Origin: Luteolibacter flavescens
GTDB taxonomy: Bacteria; Verrucomicrobiota; Verrucomicrobiia; Verrucomicrobiales; Akkermansiaceae
Assembly (NCBI RefSeq): GCF_025950085.1
Contig: NZ_JAPDDS010000015.1
Span: 1 to 64,000, forward strand
DNA length: 64,000 nucleotides
Direction: 5' to 3'
The notes beneath the pieces were generated by a model. It saw nothing but the letters and a program-made list of their open reading frames with translations. It had not been told where the DNA came from and made no database searches. The stretch's first letter is position 1, and the number at the start of each line of letters is the position of its first letter. Made by a program: the position numbers and the translations under genes. Positions 7,984 to 15,913 of this stretch are shown piece after piece.

Positions 7984-9024
7984 TCACTCCCTCCCCACCG
8001 CCGCGCGTCTCAGGCGGTCCATGATCGCCACGCCCAGGCCCGTCTCGCTCACCGGCTCCGCCACGATCGCGTCCAGCCCTTGCTCGTCCAGGTGCCGCAT
8101 CACGTAGAAGAGCCGCACCGCCGCCTCGATCAGCTTGCCGCTGCCCGGGCTCAGCTCCTCCACCACTTCCCACTCGTGCAGATCGATGTAGCCCGCCTTC
8201 GGATCGCCGCGGTAGCTCAGCAGGCCGTACTTCTTCCCCGGCTCCGGCTTGAAGTCCTCCGGCTTCTCAAACATCAGCAGCGGCGTCAGCGGCGCATAGT
8301 GGCTCGCGAGCTGGCCCGGTGCCTCCGGATGCTCGGAGACCAAGCGCTTCTGGATCACCACCTTGCCAAATTTCTGCAGGTCCTCCTTCGTCACCGGGCC
8401 CGCCCGCAGCACATGGATCAGCGGGCGCTGCTCGCCCCGCGACTCGATCTTCACGATCGTGCTCTCCACGCCCTCGCTGCACGCACCGCCGTCGATGATC
8501 AGCGGGATGCGGCCGTCCAGTTCCTTCATCACCGCGCTCGCCGATGTCGGCGAAATGCGGCCAAACCGGTTCGCACTCGGCGCCGCGATCGGCCGGCCCA
8601 GCGCCTTGCCGATCTGGCGGAAAATCACGCTCCCGCTCTGCCGCACCGCCACCGTCGGCAGCCCGCTCGTCACGATGTCCGGCACCTTCGCCGACTTCGG
8701 CAGCACGATCGTCAGCGGCCCCGGCCAAAACGCCCCCGCCAGGCTCTTCACCACCGGCGCGATGTCCTCCGGCAGCTCCGCCACCTCCGGCAGCTCCTTC
8801 AGCGACGAGATGTGCACGATCAGCGGGTCAAATGCCGGCCGCTCCTTCGCGGCGAAGACCTTCGCCACCGCATCCGCATTGAAGGCATCCGCCGCCAGGC
8901 CATACACCGTCTCCGTGGGCACGGCCACGATTTCCCCGGCGGCGAGCAAGGCGGTGGCCTGGCTCACGGCGGTCTTCATGTCTTCTTCCTCGGCGGACAG
9001 GATGCGGGTCTCAATCTCGGGCAC
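7984..9024 (-). CDS. tsaC: L-threonylcarbamoyladenylate synthase, Sua5-type
   Basis: The enzyme makes threonylcarbamoyl-AMP from Thr, bicarbonate and ATP for the t6A37 modification of ANN-decoding tRNAs. The 346-residue protein has the YrdC fold at about 15-215: VPTETVYGLAADAF, KERPAFDPLIVHI, WPGPLTIVLP, GRPIAAPSANRFGRISPT. It also has the C-terminal Sua5 domain (PEAPGQLASHYAPLTPLL onward), so it is the long Sua5 form rather than the short YrdC form. PTVAVRQSGS departs slightly from the usual VAVR-x-P. It is divergent from aroK with a gap of 112 bp. Confidence 0.95.
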   Translation of the reverse strand: MPEIETRILSAEEEDMKTAVSQATALLAAGEIVAVPTETVYGLAADAFNADAVAKVFAAKERPAFDPLIVHISSLKELPEVAELPEDIAPVVKSLAGAFWPGPLTIVLPKSAKVPDIVTSGLPTVAVRQSGSVIFRQIGKALGRPIAAPSANRFGRISPTSASAVMKELDGRIPLIIDGGACSEGVESTIVKIESRGEQRPLIHVLRAGPVTKEDLQKFGKVVIQKRLVSEHPEAPGQLASHYAPLTPLLMFEKPEDFKPEPGKKYGLLSYRGDPKAGYIDLHEWEVVEELSPGSGKLIEAAVRLFYVMRHLDEQGLDAIVAEPVSETGLGVAIMDRLRRAAVGRE

Positions 9025-9136
9025 GGCGCGAGCTTGGCCACCCGTGGCGCGGCGGGCCAGCCCGGATTTAGCGCCCGTATTTACATTCGCAGGATTGGAT
9101 CTTTCCGCGCCCCCGGGCCGCCGTTACGATCCCGCC

Positions 9137-9685
9137 ATGCAACCCGCCGACGGACTTCCCAAGAACATCGTGCTCGTCGGCTTGATGGGCTGCGGGAAGA
9201 CCACCGTGGGGCGAAAGCTCCAGACCATGCTCGGCTACCCCCTCGTGGATACCGACCACCTCATCGAGGAAAAGGCCCGCCTGACCATCACCGACATCTT
9301 TGCCCGCCGCGGCGAGCAGGCCTTCCGCGAGCTGGAGAGCGCCGTGCTGAATGAGCTCTCCGCCCCCGGCACCCCGCGCCGCATCATCGCCACCGGCGGC
9401 GGCATCGTCGGCCGCCGCGCGAACCGGCGGCTCCTCTCCCAGCTCGGCTACGTCGTCTGGCTGCAGGCCCCCGTGGACGTCATCCTCCAGCGCACCGCCC
9501 GCAATCGCGACCGCCCGCTCCTCCAGACCGCGAATCCGCGCGAAAGGATCGAAAAGCTCATCATAGAGCGCAGCCCGCTCTACCATGAGATCGCCGATCT
9601 CGAGCTGGAGACCGCCGGCCTCGAGACCGAGGAAATCGCCTGCGGCATCCTCGAGAGCGCCCGCTATCACTTCACCCGCTCCTGA
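9137..9685 (+). CDS. aroK: Shikimate kinase
   Basis: It phosphorylates shikimate at the 3-OH in the aromatic amino acid pathway. The 182-residue product has the Walker A motif GLMGCGKT (15-22), the shikimate-binding DTDHLIE, FRELE and the GGG loop (about 87-89), and the lid arginines in RTARNRDRPLL. Length is typical. The frame is open further upstream only because it lies antisense to tsaC; the ATG at 9137 is chosen by family length. The other shikimate-pathway gene in the window, DAHP synthase, is 4.4 kb away and not co-transcribed. Confidence 0.95.
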   Translation: MQPADGLPKNIVLVGLMGCGKTTVGRKLQTMLGYPLVDTDHLIEEKARLTITDIFARRGEQAFRELESAVLNELSAPGTPRRIIATGGGIVGRRANRRLLSQLGYVVWLQAPVDVILQRTARNRDRPLLQTANPRERIEKLIIERSPLYHEIADLELETAGLETEEIACGILESARYHFTRS

Positions 9686-9733
9686 GCGCGCTGCGCTCCT
9701 CGCCGCTCGCCCTTCATCATCCCCTCCCCGGCC

Positions 9734-10333
9734 ATGAAAAAACCCCGCGCCCTCTCCCTCGCCGCCCTCCTCATCCTCCCCTGCCTTTCCACCGCTCCCG
9801 CCGCCGATGCCAAAGACCAGGACAAGGACCGGGACAAAGCCAAGGATGAGGTGAAAGGCGACGGCATCGTCACCGGGCTCCTCAAGGCCCGCACGGAAAA
9901 GCTGAAGCTCCAGCGTGTCGAGGCGGATGGCCGCACGATCTCCGCCGCACTCCTCATGTACCGGCTTCAGAGCGGAGACTTCCCCACCGAGAAGCAAGGC
10001 CTCAAGGCCCTCGTCGAAAAGCCCGACCTCGCCCCCTTCCCCCGACGCTGGGTCCGCATCATGGACAAGGTCCCCCAGGATGCCTGGGGCCGCGAGTATC
10101 GCCTCATCATCCGAGTAAAGGACGACAAGCCCATCCACCTCATCGTCAGCGACGGCCCGGACCTCGATGACCTCGCCGACGACATTGAAATGCCCGTCAA
10201 GGACCCCACGCTGAACCCTCCCCCCGAGGCCGACGCCAAAGCGGACGCCAAGCCAGACGCCAAGCCCGAAGCGGAAGCCAAGGAAAAGCCACAGGCAGAG
10301 GTAGAGCCAGAGGCAACACCCGCGCCCAAGTAG
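9734..10333 (+). CDS. Secreted GspG-domain protein with acidic/Ala-Lys-Pro tail
   Basis: The 199-residue protein has a cleavable-type signal peptide (LSLAALLILPCLSTAPAADA), a charged KDQDKDRDKAKDEVK spacer, then a domain resembling the C-terminal part of the major pseudopilin GspG. Recognisable elements are ALLMYRLQSGDFPTEKQGLKALV, PQDAWGREYRLI and VSDGPD. The C-terminal 50 residues are repetitive (ADAKADAKPDAKPEAEAKEKPQAE). No prepilin peptidase site or long N-terminal pilin helix is present, so it is a soluble periplasmic relative rather than a structural pseudopilin. It starts 48 bp after aroK and may be co-transcribed with it. Confidence 0.8.
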   Translation: MKKPRALSLAALLILPCLSTAPAADAKDQDKDRDKAKDEVKGDGIVTGLLKARTEKLKLQRVEADGRTISAALLMYRLQSGDFPTEKQGLKALVEKPDLAPFPRRWVRIMDKVPQDAWGREYRLIIRVKDDKPIHLIVSDGPDLDDLADDIEMPVKDPTLNPPPEADAKADAKPDAKPEAEAKEKPQAEVEPEATPAPK

Positions 10334-10351
10334 CCCCGCCCACCCTCGTAG

Positions 10352-10370
10352 CTGGGGCATCCTGCCCCAG
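10352..10370. repeat. Short hairpin CTGGGGCA-TCC-TGCCCCAG
   Basis: A perfect 8-bp stem with a 3-nt loop lies 18 bp after the GspG-like stop. It has no T-run, so it is more likely a repeat-type hairpin than a classic terminator. Confidence 0.5.
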
Positions 10371-10502
10371 TCCGTTGAAGGCGCGTCCCGCCCCTTCTCC
10401 CCGCCACATCTGTAGCGTAGCAGATCGACTTCGTCGTTCTGGCTTGGGGGCAGCCCGTATCTTGATATCCGAGTGGCGATTTTCCTTCACGCCTCGCACA
10501 GC

Positions 10503-10523
10503 CGAAACGACGCAGTCGTTTCG
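10503..10523. repeat. Perfect hairpin CGAAACGAC-GCA-GTCGTTTCG
   Basis: Nine-base arms with a 3-nt loop sit in the 239-bp gap between two converging genes. GTTTCGC-type words recur just after it. The rest of the gap (10334-10572) shows no CDS. Confidence 0.6.
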
Positions 10524-10572
10524 CTACGAATTCGTTTCGCCACCACTTGGACGTTTCGCCACGTGCCCGATC

Positions 10573-11433
10573 TCAATCCGGAAACACGATTGCCCTGTGG
10601 CCGTCGATGATGGTGCGGTCGTGGACGTGGTAGCGGATGCCCTTTGCCAGGGCGATGCGCTCGCAATTCCGGCCGAGGCGGACGAGGTCATTCGGCGCGT
10701 GGAAGTGCTGCACGCGCTCCACCTCCTGCTCGATGATGGGCCCGGCATCGAGGTCCGCGGTGACGTAGTGGCACGTCGCGCCGATGAGCTTCACGCCGCG
10801 CGCGTAGGCCTGCTGGTACGGATTCGCACCGATGAAGGCGGGCAGGAAGCTGTGGTGGATATTGATGAGCCGCCCCTGGAACTCGCGGCAAAAGTCATCC
10901 GGCAGGATCTGCATGAAGCGCGCGAGCACGGTGAGCTCCACCTTCTCCTCCTGCAGGATCTCGCGGATGCGGGTGAAGCCTGCGGCCTTTTCCCCGCCAT
11001 CCATCCCGATGAGGTGGAAGGGGATGCCCGCGCGCTCGGCGATGCCGCGGCAGGCATCGCGATTCCCGATGATGCTGGTGATTTCCACCGGCAGCTCGCC
11101 GATCTCCGCGCGCCAGAGGATCTCATTCAGGCAGTGGTCGGTCTTCGTCACCAGCACGGCCGTGCGCATCTTGTACGGCAGGCGGCGGAAGTGCCACTGC
11201 GCGCGCATCGAGCGGCCGAGCGTGCCGAAGCCCTCGATGAAATCCTCCGGGTCCACGTCCAGCTCGCCGGTCTCGATCTCGAGCCGGGCGAAGAACTTCA
11301 GCGAGAGCTTGTCGGTGAACTGGGCGAACTCGATCAGGTTTCCCCGGTGGCCCGCGACGTAGCTGGCGATCTTTGCCACGATGCCGGGTTGGTCGGGGCA
11401 ACTGAGCTTGAGGATCAATCCGGGGCGGGCCAT
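10573..11433 (-). CDS. purU: Formyltetrahydrofolate deformylase
   Basis: It hydrolyses 10-formyl-THF to formate and THF, balancing one-carbon pools. The 286-residue product has an N-terminal ACT domain (ILKLSCPDQPGIVAKIASYV) and a formyltransferase-type catalytic domain with INIHHSFLPAF (catalytic Asn and His) and the DAGPIIEQ segment with the catalytic Asp. The ACT domain plus that order distinguish PurU from PurN. The ATG at 11433 gives family length. It is divergent from the nitric oxide synthase gene. Confidence 0.95.
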   Translation of the reverse strand: MARPGLILKLSCPDQPGIVAKIASYVAGHRGNLIEFAQFTDKLSLKFFARLEIETGELDVDPEDFIEGFGTLGRSMRAQWHFRRLPYKMRTAVLVTKTDHCLNEILWRAEIGELPVEITSIIGNRDACRGIAERAGIPFHLIGMDGGEKAAGFTRIREILQEEKVELTVLARFMQILPDDFCREFQGRLINIHHSFLPAFIGANPYQQAYARGVKLIGATCHYVTADLDAGPIIEQEVERVQHFHAPNDLVRLGRNCERIALAKGIRYHVHDRTIIDGHRAIVFPD

Positions 11434-11546
11434 GCGCCGCGGATTCAGACGCGCCGGGCGGGGAGAGGCAAGACGCGAGGGTGACTTGATGCCGCCATCG
11501 ATTTGCGATGGCGCATCGCCCGGGATGCCTCACTTTCCCCCCGCAC

Positions 11547-12506
11547 ATGCCGACCGCCGACGACCTCACCCAGCTCGCGAGAATCGCCTGGCGGAACAAT
11601 GCCCGCTGCATCGGCAGGCTCTTTTGGAACACCCTCGAGCTGCTCAACGCGCGCACTGCGACTGGCGCAGACGAGATCTTCGAGGCCTGCGTGGCCCACC
11701 TGCGCCACTCGACGAATGGCGGAAAAATCCGCTCCGCCGTGACTCTCTTCGCCCCGGCGGCGGAGGGTGAGCGCGGCATCCGCATCTGGAATCGCCAGCT
11801 CGTCCGCTACGCCGGGTATCGCGCGGCGGATGGCAGCGTGCTGGGAGATCCGGATCAGGCGGACTTCACCGCGCGGGTCATGGAGATGGGCTGGCAGCCG
11901 CCGCGGGAGCGCACCGCCTTCGACATCCTGCCGCTGGTGATCGATGTCCCCGGCGACCGGCCGCGCCTCTACACCCTCCCCGCGGACGCGGTGCTGGAGG
12001 TGGCGATCCATCACCCGGACCTGCCATGGTTCGCGGAGCTGGGGCTGAAGTGGCATGCGGTGCCCGTCATCTCGGACATGGCACTGGTCGGGGACGGGCT
12101 GCGCTTTCCCGCCGCGCCCTTCAGCGGCTACTACATGGGCACGGAGATCGGTTCGCGGAACTTCGGCGATGAATCGCGCTACAACCTGCTGCCAGTGATC
12201 GCGGAGAAGATGGGGATCGACCGCACCGCCCGCCGGATGCTCTGGAAGGACCGCGCGCTGGTGGAGCTGAATACCGCGGTGCTGCACTCCTACCGCGAGG
12301 CCGGGGTCGCGATCGTGGACCACCACACCGCCTCCACGCAGTTCATGCAGCACGTGCGGAATGAGGAAGGCTGCGGCCGTGAGGTGCCGGGAGACTGGTC
12401 CTGGCTGGTGCCGCCGCTGTCCGGCTCGGCCTGCCCCGTCTTCCACCGCTACTACGGCAGCGAGAGGCCGGAGCCCGCGTTCGTCGAGCAGCCGCCCGCG
12501 TGGTGA
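11547..12506 (+). CDS. nos: Bacterial nitric oxide synthase, oxygenase domain only
   Basis: It should oxidise L-arginine to citrulline and NO using heme and a pterin, with electrons from separate reductases. The 319-residue product shows the heme-thiolate motif AWRNNARCIGRLFW (C21), the Arg-binding YYMGTEIGSRN with E200, RYNLLPVIAE, and the pterin-site segment DWSWLVPPLSGSACPVFH. There is no flavoprotein domain. In the usual G-W-Y-M block the Trp is Tyr (Y195). The N-terminus is about 40 residues shorter than I recall for Bacillus/Staphylococcus NOS. An in-frame stop just upstream of the alternative ATG at 11508 rules out a long extension. It is divergent from purU. Confidence 0.93.
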   Translation: MPTADDLTQLARIAWRNNARCIGRLFWNTLELLNARTATGADEIFEACVAHLRHSTNGGKIRSAVTLFAPAAEGERGIRIWNRQLVRYAGYRAADGSVLGDPDQADFTARVMEMGWQPPRERTAFDILPLVIDVPGDRPRLYTLPADAVLEVAIHHPDLPWFAELGLKWHAVPVISDMALVGDGLRFPAAPFSGYYMGTEIGSRNFGDESRYNLLPVIAEKMGIDRTARRMLWKDRALVELNTAVLHSYREAGVAIVDHHTASTQFMQHVRNEEGCGREVPGDWSWLVPPLSGSACPVFHRYYGSERPEPAFVEQPPAW

Positions 12507-12528
12507 GCCGCATGCGGGAAAACAAGAA

Positions 12529-12559
12529 GGCCGGCGGGAGACATCTGCTCCGGCCGGCC
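12529..12559. terminator. Bidirectional terminator between nos and trxA
   Basis: The stem GGCCGGCGGGAG pairs with CTCCGGCCGGCC (11 of 12) around ACATCTG. On the minus strand it is followed by CTTCTTGTTTTCC. It separates the converging nos and thioredoxin genes. Confidence 0.75.
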
Positions 12560-12588
12560 CTCGGGGAAAATCGAAATCAAGTCGCGGC

Positions 12589-12909
12589 TCAGGCCAGTGC
12601 CAGCAGCTTCTGCTTGAGCATGTCCTTGGTCACGTTCGCGCCGACGATCTGGTCCTTCACCTCGCCGTCCTTGAAGAAGAGAAGCAGCGGGATGCTCTTC
12701 ACGCCGTACTTCACGGACAGCTCGCGGGCTTCGTCGACGTTGACCTTGCCCACCTTGGCCTGGCCTTCCAGTTCACCGGAAAGCTGGTCGATGACGGGGC
12801 CGATCATCTTGCAAGGTCCGCACCATTCCGCCCAGAAGTCCACGAGGACCGGCTGGGTGGAGTCGATGACTTCGGATTGGAAATTGCTTTCGTTGAATTG
12901 CTGAGCCAT
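12589..12909 (-). CDS. trxA: Thioredoxin
   Basis: The 106-residue protein-disulfide reductase has the canonical active site WCGPC (C30, C33), the PVLVDFWA strand before it and the cis-proline segment KSIPLLLFF. It contains no signal peptide, so it is cytoplasmic. The start is the only ATG that gives a normal thioredoxin fold. A long hairpin at 12942-12976 lies between it and the next upstream gene on the same strand, so it probably has its own promoter. Confidence 0.97.
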   Translation of the reverse strand: MAQQFNESNFQSEVIDSTQPVLVDFWAEWCGPCKMIGPVIDQLSGELEGQAKVGKVNVDEARELSVKYGVKSIPLLLFFKDGEVKDQIVGANVTKDMLKQKLLALA

Positions 12910-12941
12910 GCGCGGAAGGTGGATAGGGTCCTGAAAAAGTC

Positions 12942-12976
12942 AAGGACCGCACCACCCCGGGGGCAGTGCGGTCCTT
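12942..12976 (-). terminator. Rho-independent terminator (minus strand)
   Basis: The perfect 11-bp stem AAGGACCGCAC/GTGCGGTCCTT is followed on the minus strand by GACTTTTTCAGG. It would end transcripts coming from 13795 and 13081 before trxA. Confidence 0.8.
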
Positions 12977-13000
12977 GCGTAAACGGTCTCTGGAAAAACC

Positions 13001-13081
13001 TCAGAGCGGCAGGTTGCCGGCGGTCATGGCGATGGCCAGGACGGCTGCTCCGAGGAGGAAGGTGATGATGGGATAGATCAT
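13001..13081 (-). CDS. Small hydrophobic membrane peptide (26 aa)
   Basis: An ATG at 13081 opens a 26-residue frame ending at 13001: MIYPIITFLLGAAVLAIAMT followed by AGNLPL. Nearly all of it is one transmembrane helix. It lies after the proline-rich membrane protein and before the terminator at 12942-12976, so it would be the last gene of that transcript. That placement and the clean helix argue for a real small protein. No homologue is known to me, and frame openness over 26 codons alone is weak evidence. Confidence 0.5.
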   Translation of the reverse strand: MIYPIITFLLGAAVLAIAMTAGNLPL

Positions 13082-13110
13082 GATCGGAAGTTCGGTGATC
13101 GGAAGTTCGG
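13081..13110. repeat. Two direct copies of TGATCGGAAGTTCGG
   Basis: The 15-bp word occurs twice in tandem between the small membrane ORF and the proline-rich gene. It resembles other short word duplications in this window, at 20176-20231 and 51387-51454. Confidence 0.8.
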
Positions 13111-13117
13111 AAGAGGA

Positions 13118-13795
13118 TTATTCGAACAACTGGCCGATGCCTTCGGTGCTCCAGATGTTGAAGGTCATGAACTGGATGACGAGCACGGCAGCGGCGGCGA
13201 GGAAGCCGACGATGGACAGGATGCCTGCGACGGCTTCACCCTTCTCGGACTCGTCTTCCTCGGTCCGGATGGTCGGCGAGGTGGAGAAGGTCGGGGTGGC
13301 GGTGCCGAGCGGCTGGGTCGGCGGCTGGAGCTGCACGGTGGCCTTTGGCAGGGACACGGTGGCACCTGCGGCGGCCGGACCGGCGCCGAGCGGGACGGTG
13401 CGTGCCGGTGCGCCGGGAGCCGTGGGGGCACCCGGGGTATTCAGGCGGATCGTAGGGGCCGGAGCCGGGGCGGTAGGAGCACCGGCGGGGCGGAGAGCGA
13501 TGGTCGGGGCCGGGGCCGGAGCCTTCGGCGCGCCCACGGTAGGTGCCGGGGCGGTAGGAGCGAGGGACGGGGCCGGAGGAGCACCCACGCCGGTCGGCAT
13601 CGGGGGCTTCGTGGCGGCCAGCACCGGGGCTCCCGGGGCGGCTGGCGGCGCGTCGGACGCCTTCAGGGTCACCCGCACGGTTTCCTTTTTCAGCGGGATG
13701 GAGGAAGTCTGCTTCGAGGCCGGGATCGAGGACGTCCCGCGTGGTGCTGGGATCGAAGAAGTGGCCTTCGGCGGTGGGATTTCGTTTTCGCTCAT
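13118..13795 (-). CDS. Pro/Ala-rich protein with three TSSIP repeats and C-terminal membrane anchor
   Basis: The 225-residue protein starts with three 9-residue repeats (TSSIPAPRG, TSSIPASKQ, TSSIPLKKE) and a KKETVRVTLKA block. It then has about 110 residues of low-complexity Pro/Ala/Gly/Thr with recurring APTI and PTAPAPAP, an acidic segment (TEEDESEKGEA), and one transmembrane helix (AGILSIVGFLAAAAVLVIQF) near the C-terminus. Tail anchoring would leave the long proline-rich part in the cytoplasm, but topology is inferred. I recognise no named family. The Ser/Thr-rich repeats could be phosphorylation or binding sites. Confidence 0.75.
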   Translation of the reverse strand: MSENEIPPPKATSSIPAPRGTSSIPASKQTSSIPLKKETVRVTLKASDAPPAAPGAPVLAATKPPMPTGVGAPPAPSLAPTAPAPTVGAPKAPAPAPTIALRPAGAPTAPAPAPTIRLNTPGAPTAPGAPARTVPLGAGPAAAGATVSLPKATVQLQPPTQPLGTATPTFSTSPTIRTEEDESEKGEAVAGILSIVGFLAAAAVLVIQFMTFNIWSTEGIGQLFE

Positions 13796-14049
13796 GCGGG
13801 GCGTTTTTTTGAATTAATTGCTAGGTTGCAGGAAACAACCAGCCGCCCGCGGACGTGTCAAACCTCCATCTCGCGGAAGGAAGGGTAATTTCCGGCGATT
13901 TCCAGCGACTTTATTGCCATCACGGGAATGCAGGGCCGCGTGCGCCCGCAGGAAATCCATTCTCCCGCCGCGAAAGCCCTCCCGCGCGGTGCCAGATCGT
14001 GTCTCTCTTGGCACTTGGCACTTCGCCCTTGCCACTTCTTCCTAGCGGC

Positions 14050-15093
14050 ATGTCCTCGCGCGTCACCGACCTCCACGTCGCCCGCAATGTCCCGCTGCCG
14101 TCCCCTGCCCGCCTGCAGGCGGAGATCCCGCGCGGCGACTCCCGGGCGAACTTCGTGGCGCAATCCCGCGTCACCCTGCGCACCCTGCTTTCCGGGAATG
14201 ACCCGCGCTTCCTGGTGATCGTCGGCCCGTGCTCGATCCACGACACGGAGGCCGGGCTGGAATACGCCCACCGCCTGGCCGCCCTGGCCGAGCGCCTGCG
14301 GGAAAAGCTCTACGTGGTGATGCGCGTCTATTTTGAAAAACCACGCACCACCGTGGGCTGGAAGGGCCTGATCATGGACCCGCACCTGGACGGCACGGAC
14401 GATATCCCCGAGGGCCTCCGCCGCGCCCGGCACTTCCTCCGCAGCGTGATCGACCTCGGCCTGCCGACCGCCACGGAGCTGCTCGACCCCATCACGCCGC
14501 AATACATCGCGGACCTCGTCTCGTGGTCGGCCATCGGCGCGCGCACCGCGGAGAGCCAGACGCACCGGCAGATGGCGTCCGGGCTCTCGATGCCGGTCGG
14601 CTTCAAGAACACGACTTCCGGCGACCTGGTCGCGGCGATCAATGCGGTGAAGGCCGCCTCCCGCCCGCAGACCTTCCTCGGCGTCTCCGAGGAAGGCATC
14701 GCCTCCTCCGTCACCACCACGGGGAATCCCGACTGCCACGTCATCCTGCGCGGTGGCGACCATGGGCCGAACTACGATGCCGCCAGTATCGCCGCCGCCC
14801 GCACCGCGCTGGAGTCCGCCAAGCTGCCGCCCGGCCTGGTGATCGATGCCTCGCACGCCAACTGCGGGAAGGACTGCGAGAAGATGCCGGATGTCTTCCG
14901 CGAAATCGTCCGCCAGCGCGCCGGCGGCGACCGCGCGATCATCGGCGCGATGCTCGAGAGCAATCTCGTGGCCGGCAGCCAAACCTTTCCCAAGCCGCTC
15001 GACCAGCTCATCCGCGGCCAGTCCATCACCGACTCCTGCATCGACTGGGAGACCACGGAAGCGCTGCTGCACGAGGCGGCGGGGATGCTGTAG
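14050..15093 (+). CDS. aroG: 3-deoxy-7-phosphoheptulonate (DAHP) synthase, class I
   Basis: It condenses PEP and erythrose-4-phosphate, the first step of aromatic amino acid synthesis. The 347-residue protein has class-I features: VGPCSIHD, RVYFEKPRTTVGWKGLI, PTATELLDPITPQYIADLVSWSAIGAR and IDASHANCGKD. Length and order match AroF/AroG/AroH, so the feedback specificity cannot be named from sequence. The ATG at 14050 is preferred over further upstream codons in the same frame because conservation begins there. MITE copy B starts 14 bp after its stop. Confidence 0.95.
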   Translation: MSSRVTDLHVARNVPLPSPARLQAEIPRGDSRANFVAQSRVTLRTLLSGNDPRFLVIVGPCSIHDTEAGLEYAHRLAALAERLREKLYVVMRVYFEKPRTTVGWKGLIMDPHLDGTDDIPEGLRRARHFLRSVIDLGLPTATELLDPITPQYIADLVSWSAIGARTAESQTHRQMASGLSMPVGFKNTTSGDLVAAINAVKAASRPQTFLGVSEEGIASSVTTTGNPDCHVILRGGDHGPNYDAASIAAARTALESAKLPPGLVIDASHANCGKDCEKMPDVFREIVRQRAGGDRAIIGAMLESNLVAGSQTFPKPLDQLIRGQSITDSCIDWETTEALLHEAAGML

Positions 15094-15106
15094 CCGATGA
15101 CCGGGC

Positions 15107-15338
15107 TAGAGCGTTTCACGAAAAAAGACGCAGCCGCTGGTTCAAGGCCGCAAGAATCTGCCTCCGAAGAGGTCGGGGCTTTGTTGCCACCGCGAAAGGA
15201 CGGTAAAAGACGCGAAATCTAAAGGCAGGAAGAAAATCCCACTCTAACAAATTTCGCGGGATTTCGCGTTTTTCGCGGTTCGATCTTCTTTTCTCTGAAG
15301 CCTAGAGGACGGCTACAGCATCAAGGTAAAATGCTCTA
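15107..15338. repeat. MITE-like dispersed repeat, copy B (inverted relative to copy A)
   Basis: The 232-bp element begins TAGAGCGTTTCAC and ends GTAAAATGCTCTA. Its interior carries the same CGCGAAA palindrome and the AAAGGCAGGAAGAAAATCCC block seen, complemented, in copy A at 815-1044. Its right end forms the TAG stop of the ParE-type toxin. Together with the aroG 3' flank it fills the whole gap 15094-15338. Confidence 0.75.
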
Positions 15339-15644
15339 CTCGCGTTTTCCCAAGTCCTTTTCCCGATCACGGATCCGGACCGGATTTTGTCGGGAATCCA
15401 GAACCGCAGCAACATAAGCGGTATCGCCGCTTACCCCATAATAAATCCAATAGGGAAAGCGTTTGGATGAGAATCGGAAGTAGTCACCGCGCTTGCGGTG
15501 AATCCCGGCAAAAATCCGCAACGAGCCGATATCGGAAGAAATCGAATCAATGAAATAATCCCCGGCACCCAACTCCTGCCGCTCGTAGAATTCATAGCCG
15601 ATATCCAGGTCACGTAGGGCTGACGGCAGGACACGGACCCTCAT
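15336..15644 (-). CDS. ParE/RelE-family toxin of a type II toxin-antitoxin pair
   Basis: The 102-residue protein has the ParE/RelE layout: an N-terminal helix ALRDLDIGYEFYERQ, a strand-rich middle (RFSSKRFPYWIYYGV) and TAYVAAVLDSRQNP near the end. The family are gyrase poisons (ParE) or ribosome-dependent mRNases (RelE); which applies here cannot be read from sequence. It overlaps the antitoxin stop by 4 bp (ATGA), so the two are translationally coupled. Its own stop codon is the first triplet of MITE copy B, so its original C-terminus may have been altered. Confidence 0.85.
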   Translation of the reverse strand: MRVRVLPSALRDLDIGYEFYERQELGAGDYFIDSISSDIGSLRIFAGIHRKRGDYFRFSSKRFPYWIYYGVSGDTAYVAAVLDSRQNPVRIRDREKDLGKRE

Positions 15645-15850
15645 TTCCCGCGTGATCCGAGTTTTGCCCTGGCTGTGTCCCAGTCTTCGCTCACTTCATC
15701 CCGACGCTCCCATTCCTCCGCCCGAGACGCTAATACGTCCGCGTGCCAAGCAGGGGGGCCGTCTTCCGAAAGCTCGTCCCATAGCTTCTCCATAAGCGCG
15801 ATCTTGTCGGCCTTTGTGAATTCCTCGAATGGGATGTCGGCAATACTCAC
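15641..15850 (-). CDS. Antitoxin, addiction-module component family
   Basis: The 69-residue acidic helical protein (FTKADKIALMEKLWDEL, PPAWHADVLASRAEEWERR) fits the putative addiction-module antitoxin family that pairs with ParE-like toxins. It starts at a GTG (15850) and overlaps the toxin by ATGA, antitoxin first, which is the usual order. Toxin binding is expected through the C-terminal helix (SEDWDTARAKL). Confidence 0.85.
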   Translation of the reverse strand: MSIADIPFEEFTKADKIALMEKLWDELSEDGPPAWHADVLASRAEEWERRDEVSEDWDTARAKLGSRGK

Positions 15851-15913
15851 GACATATTGATCACCCCGATGACGACGGGAGTCAATTCCCCATCCAGGAA
15901 GCAGTTCGATGCC

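Noticed and set aside
7807-9354. A 515-residue plus-strand open frame
   Set aside because: It lies antisense to the Sua5-type gene, is His/Arg/Leu-rich with no domain, and results from GC-rich third positions on the opposite strand.
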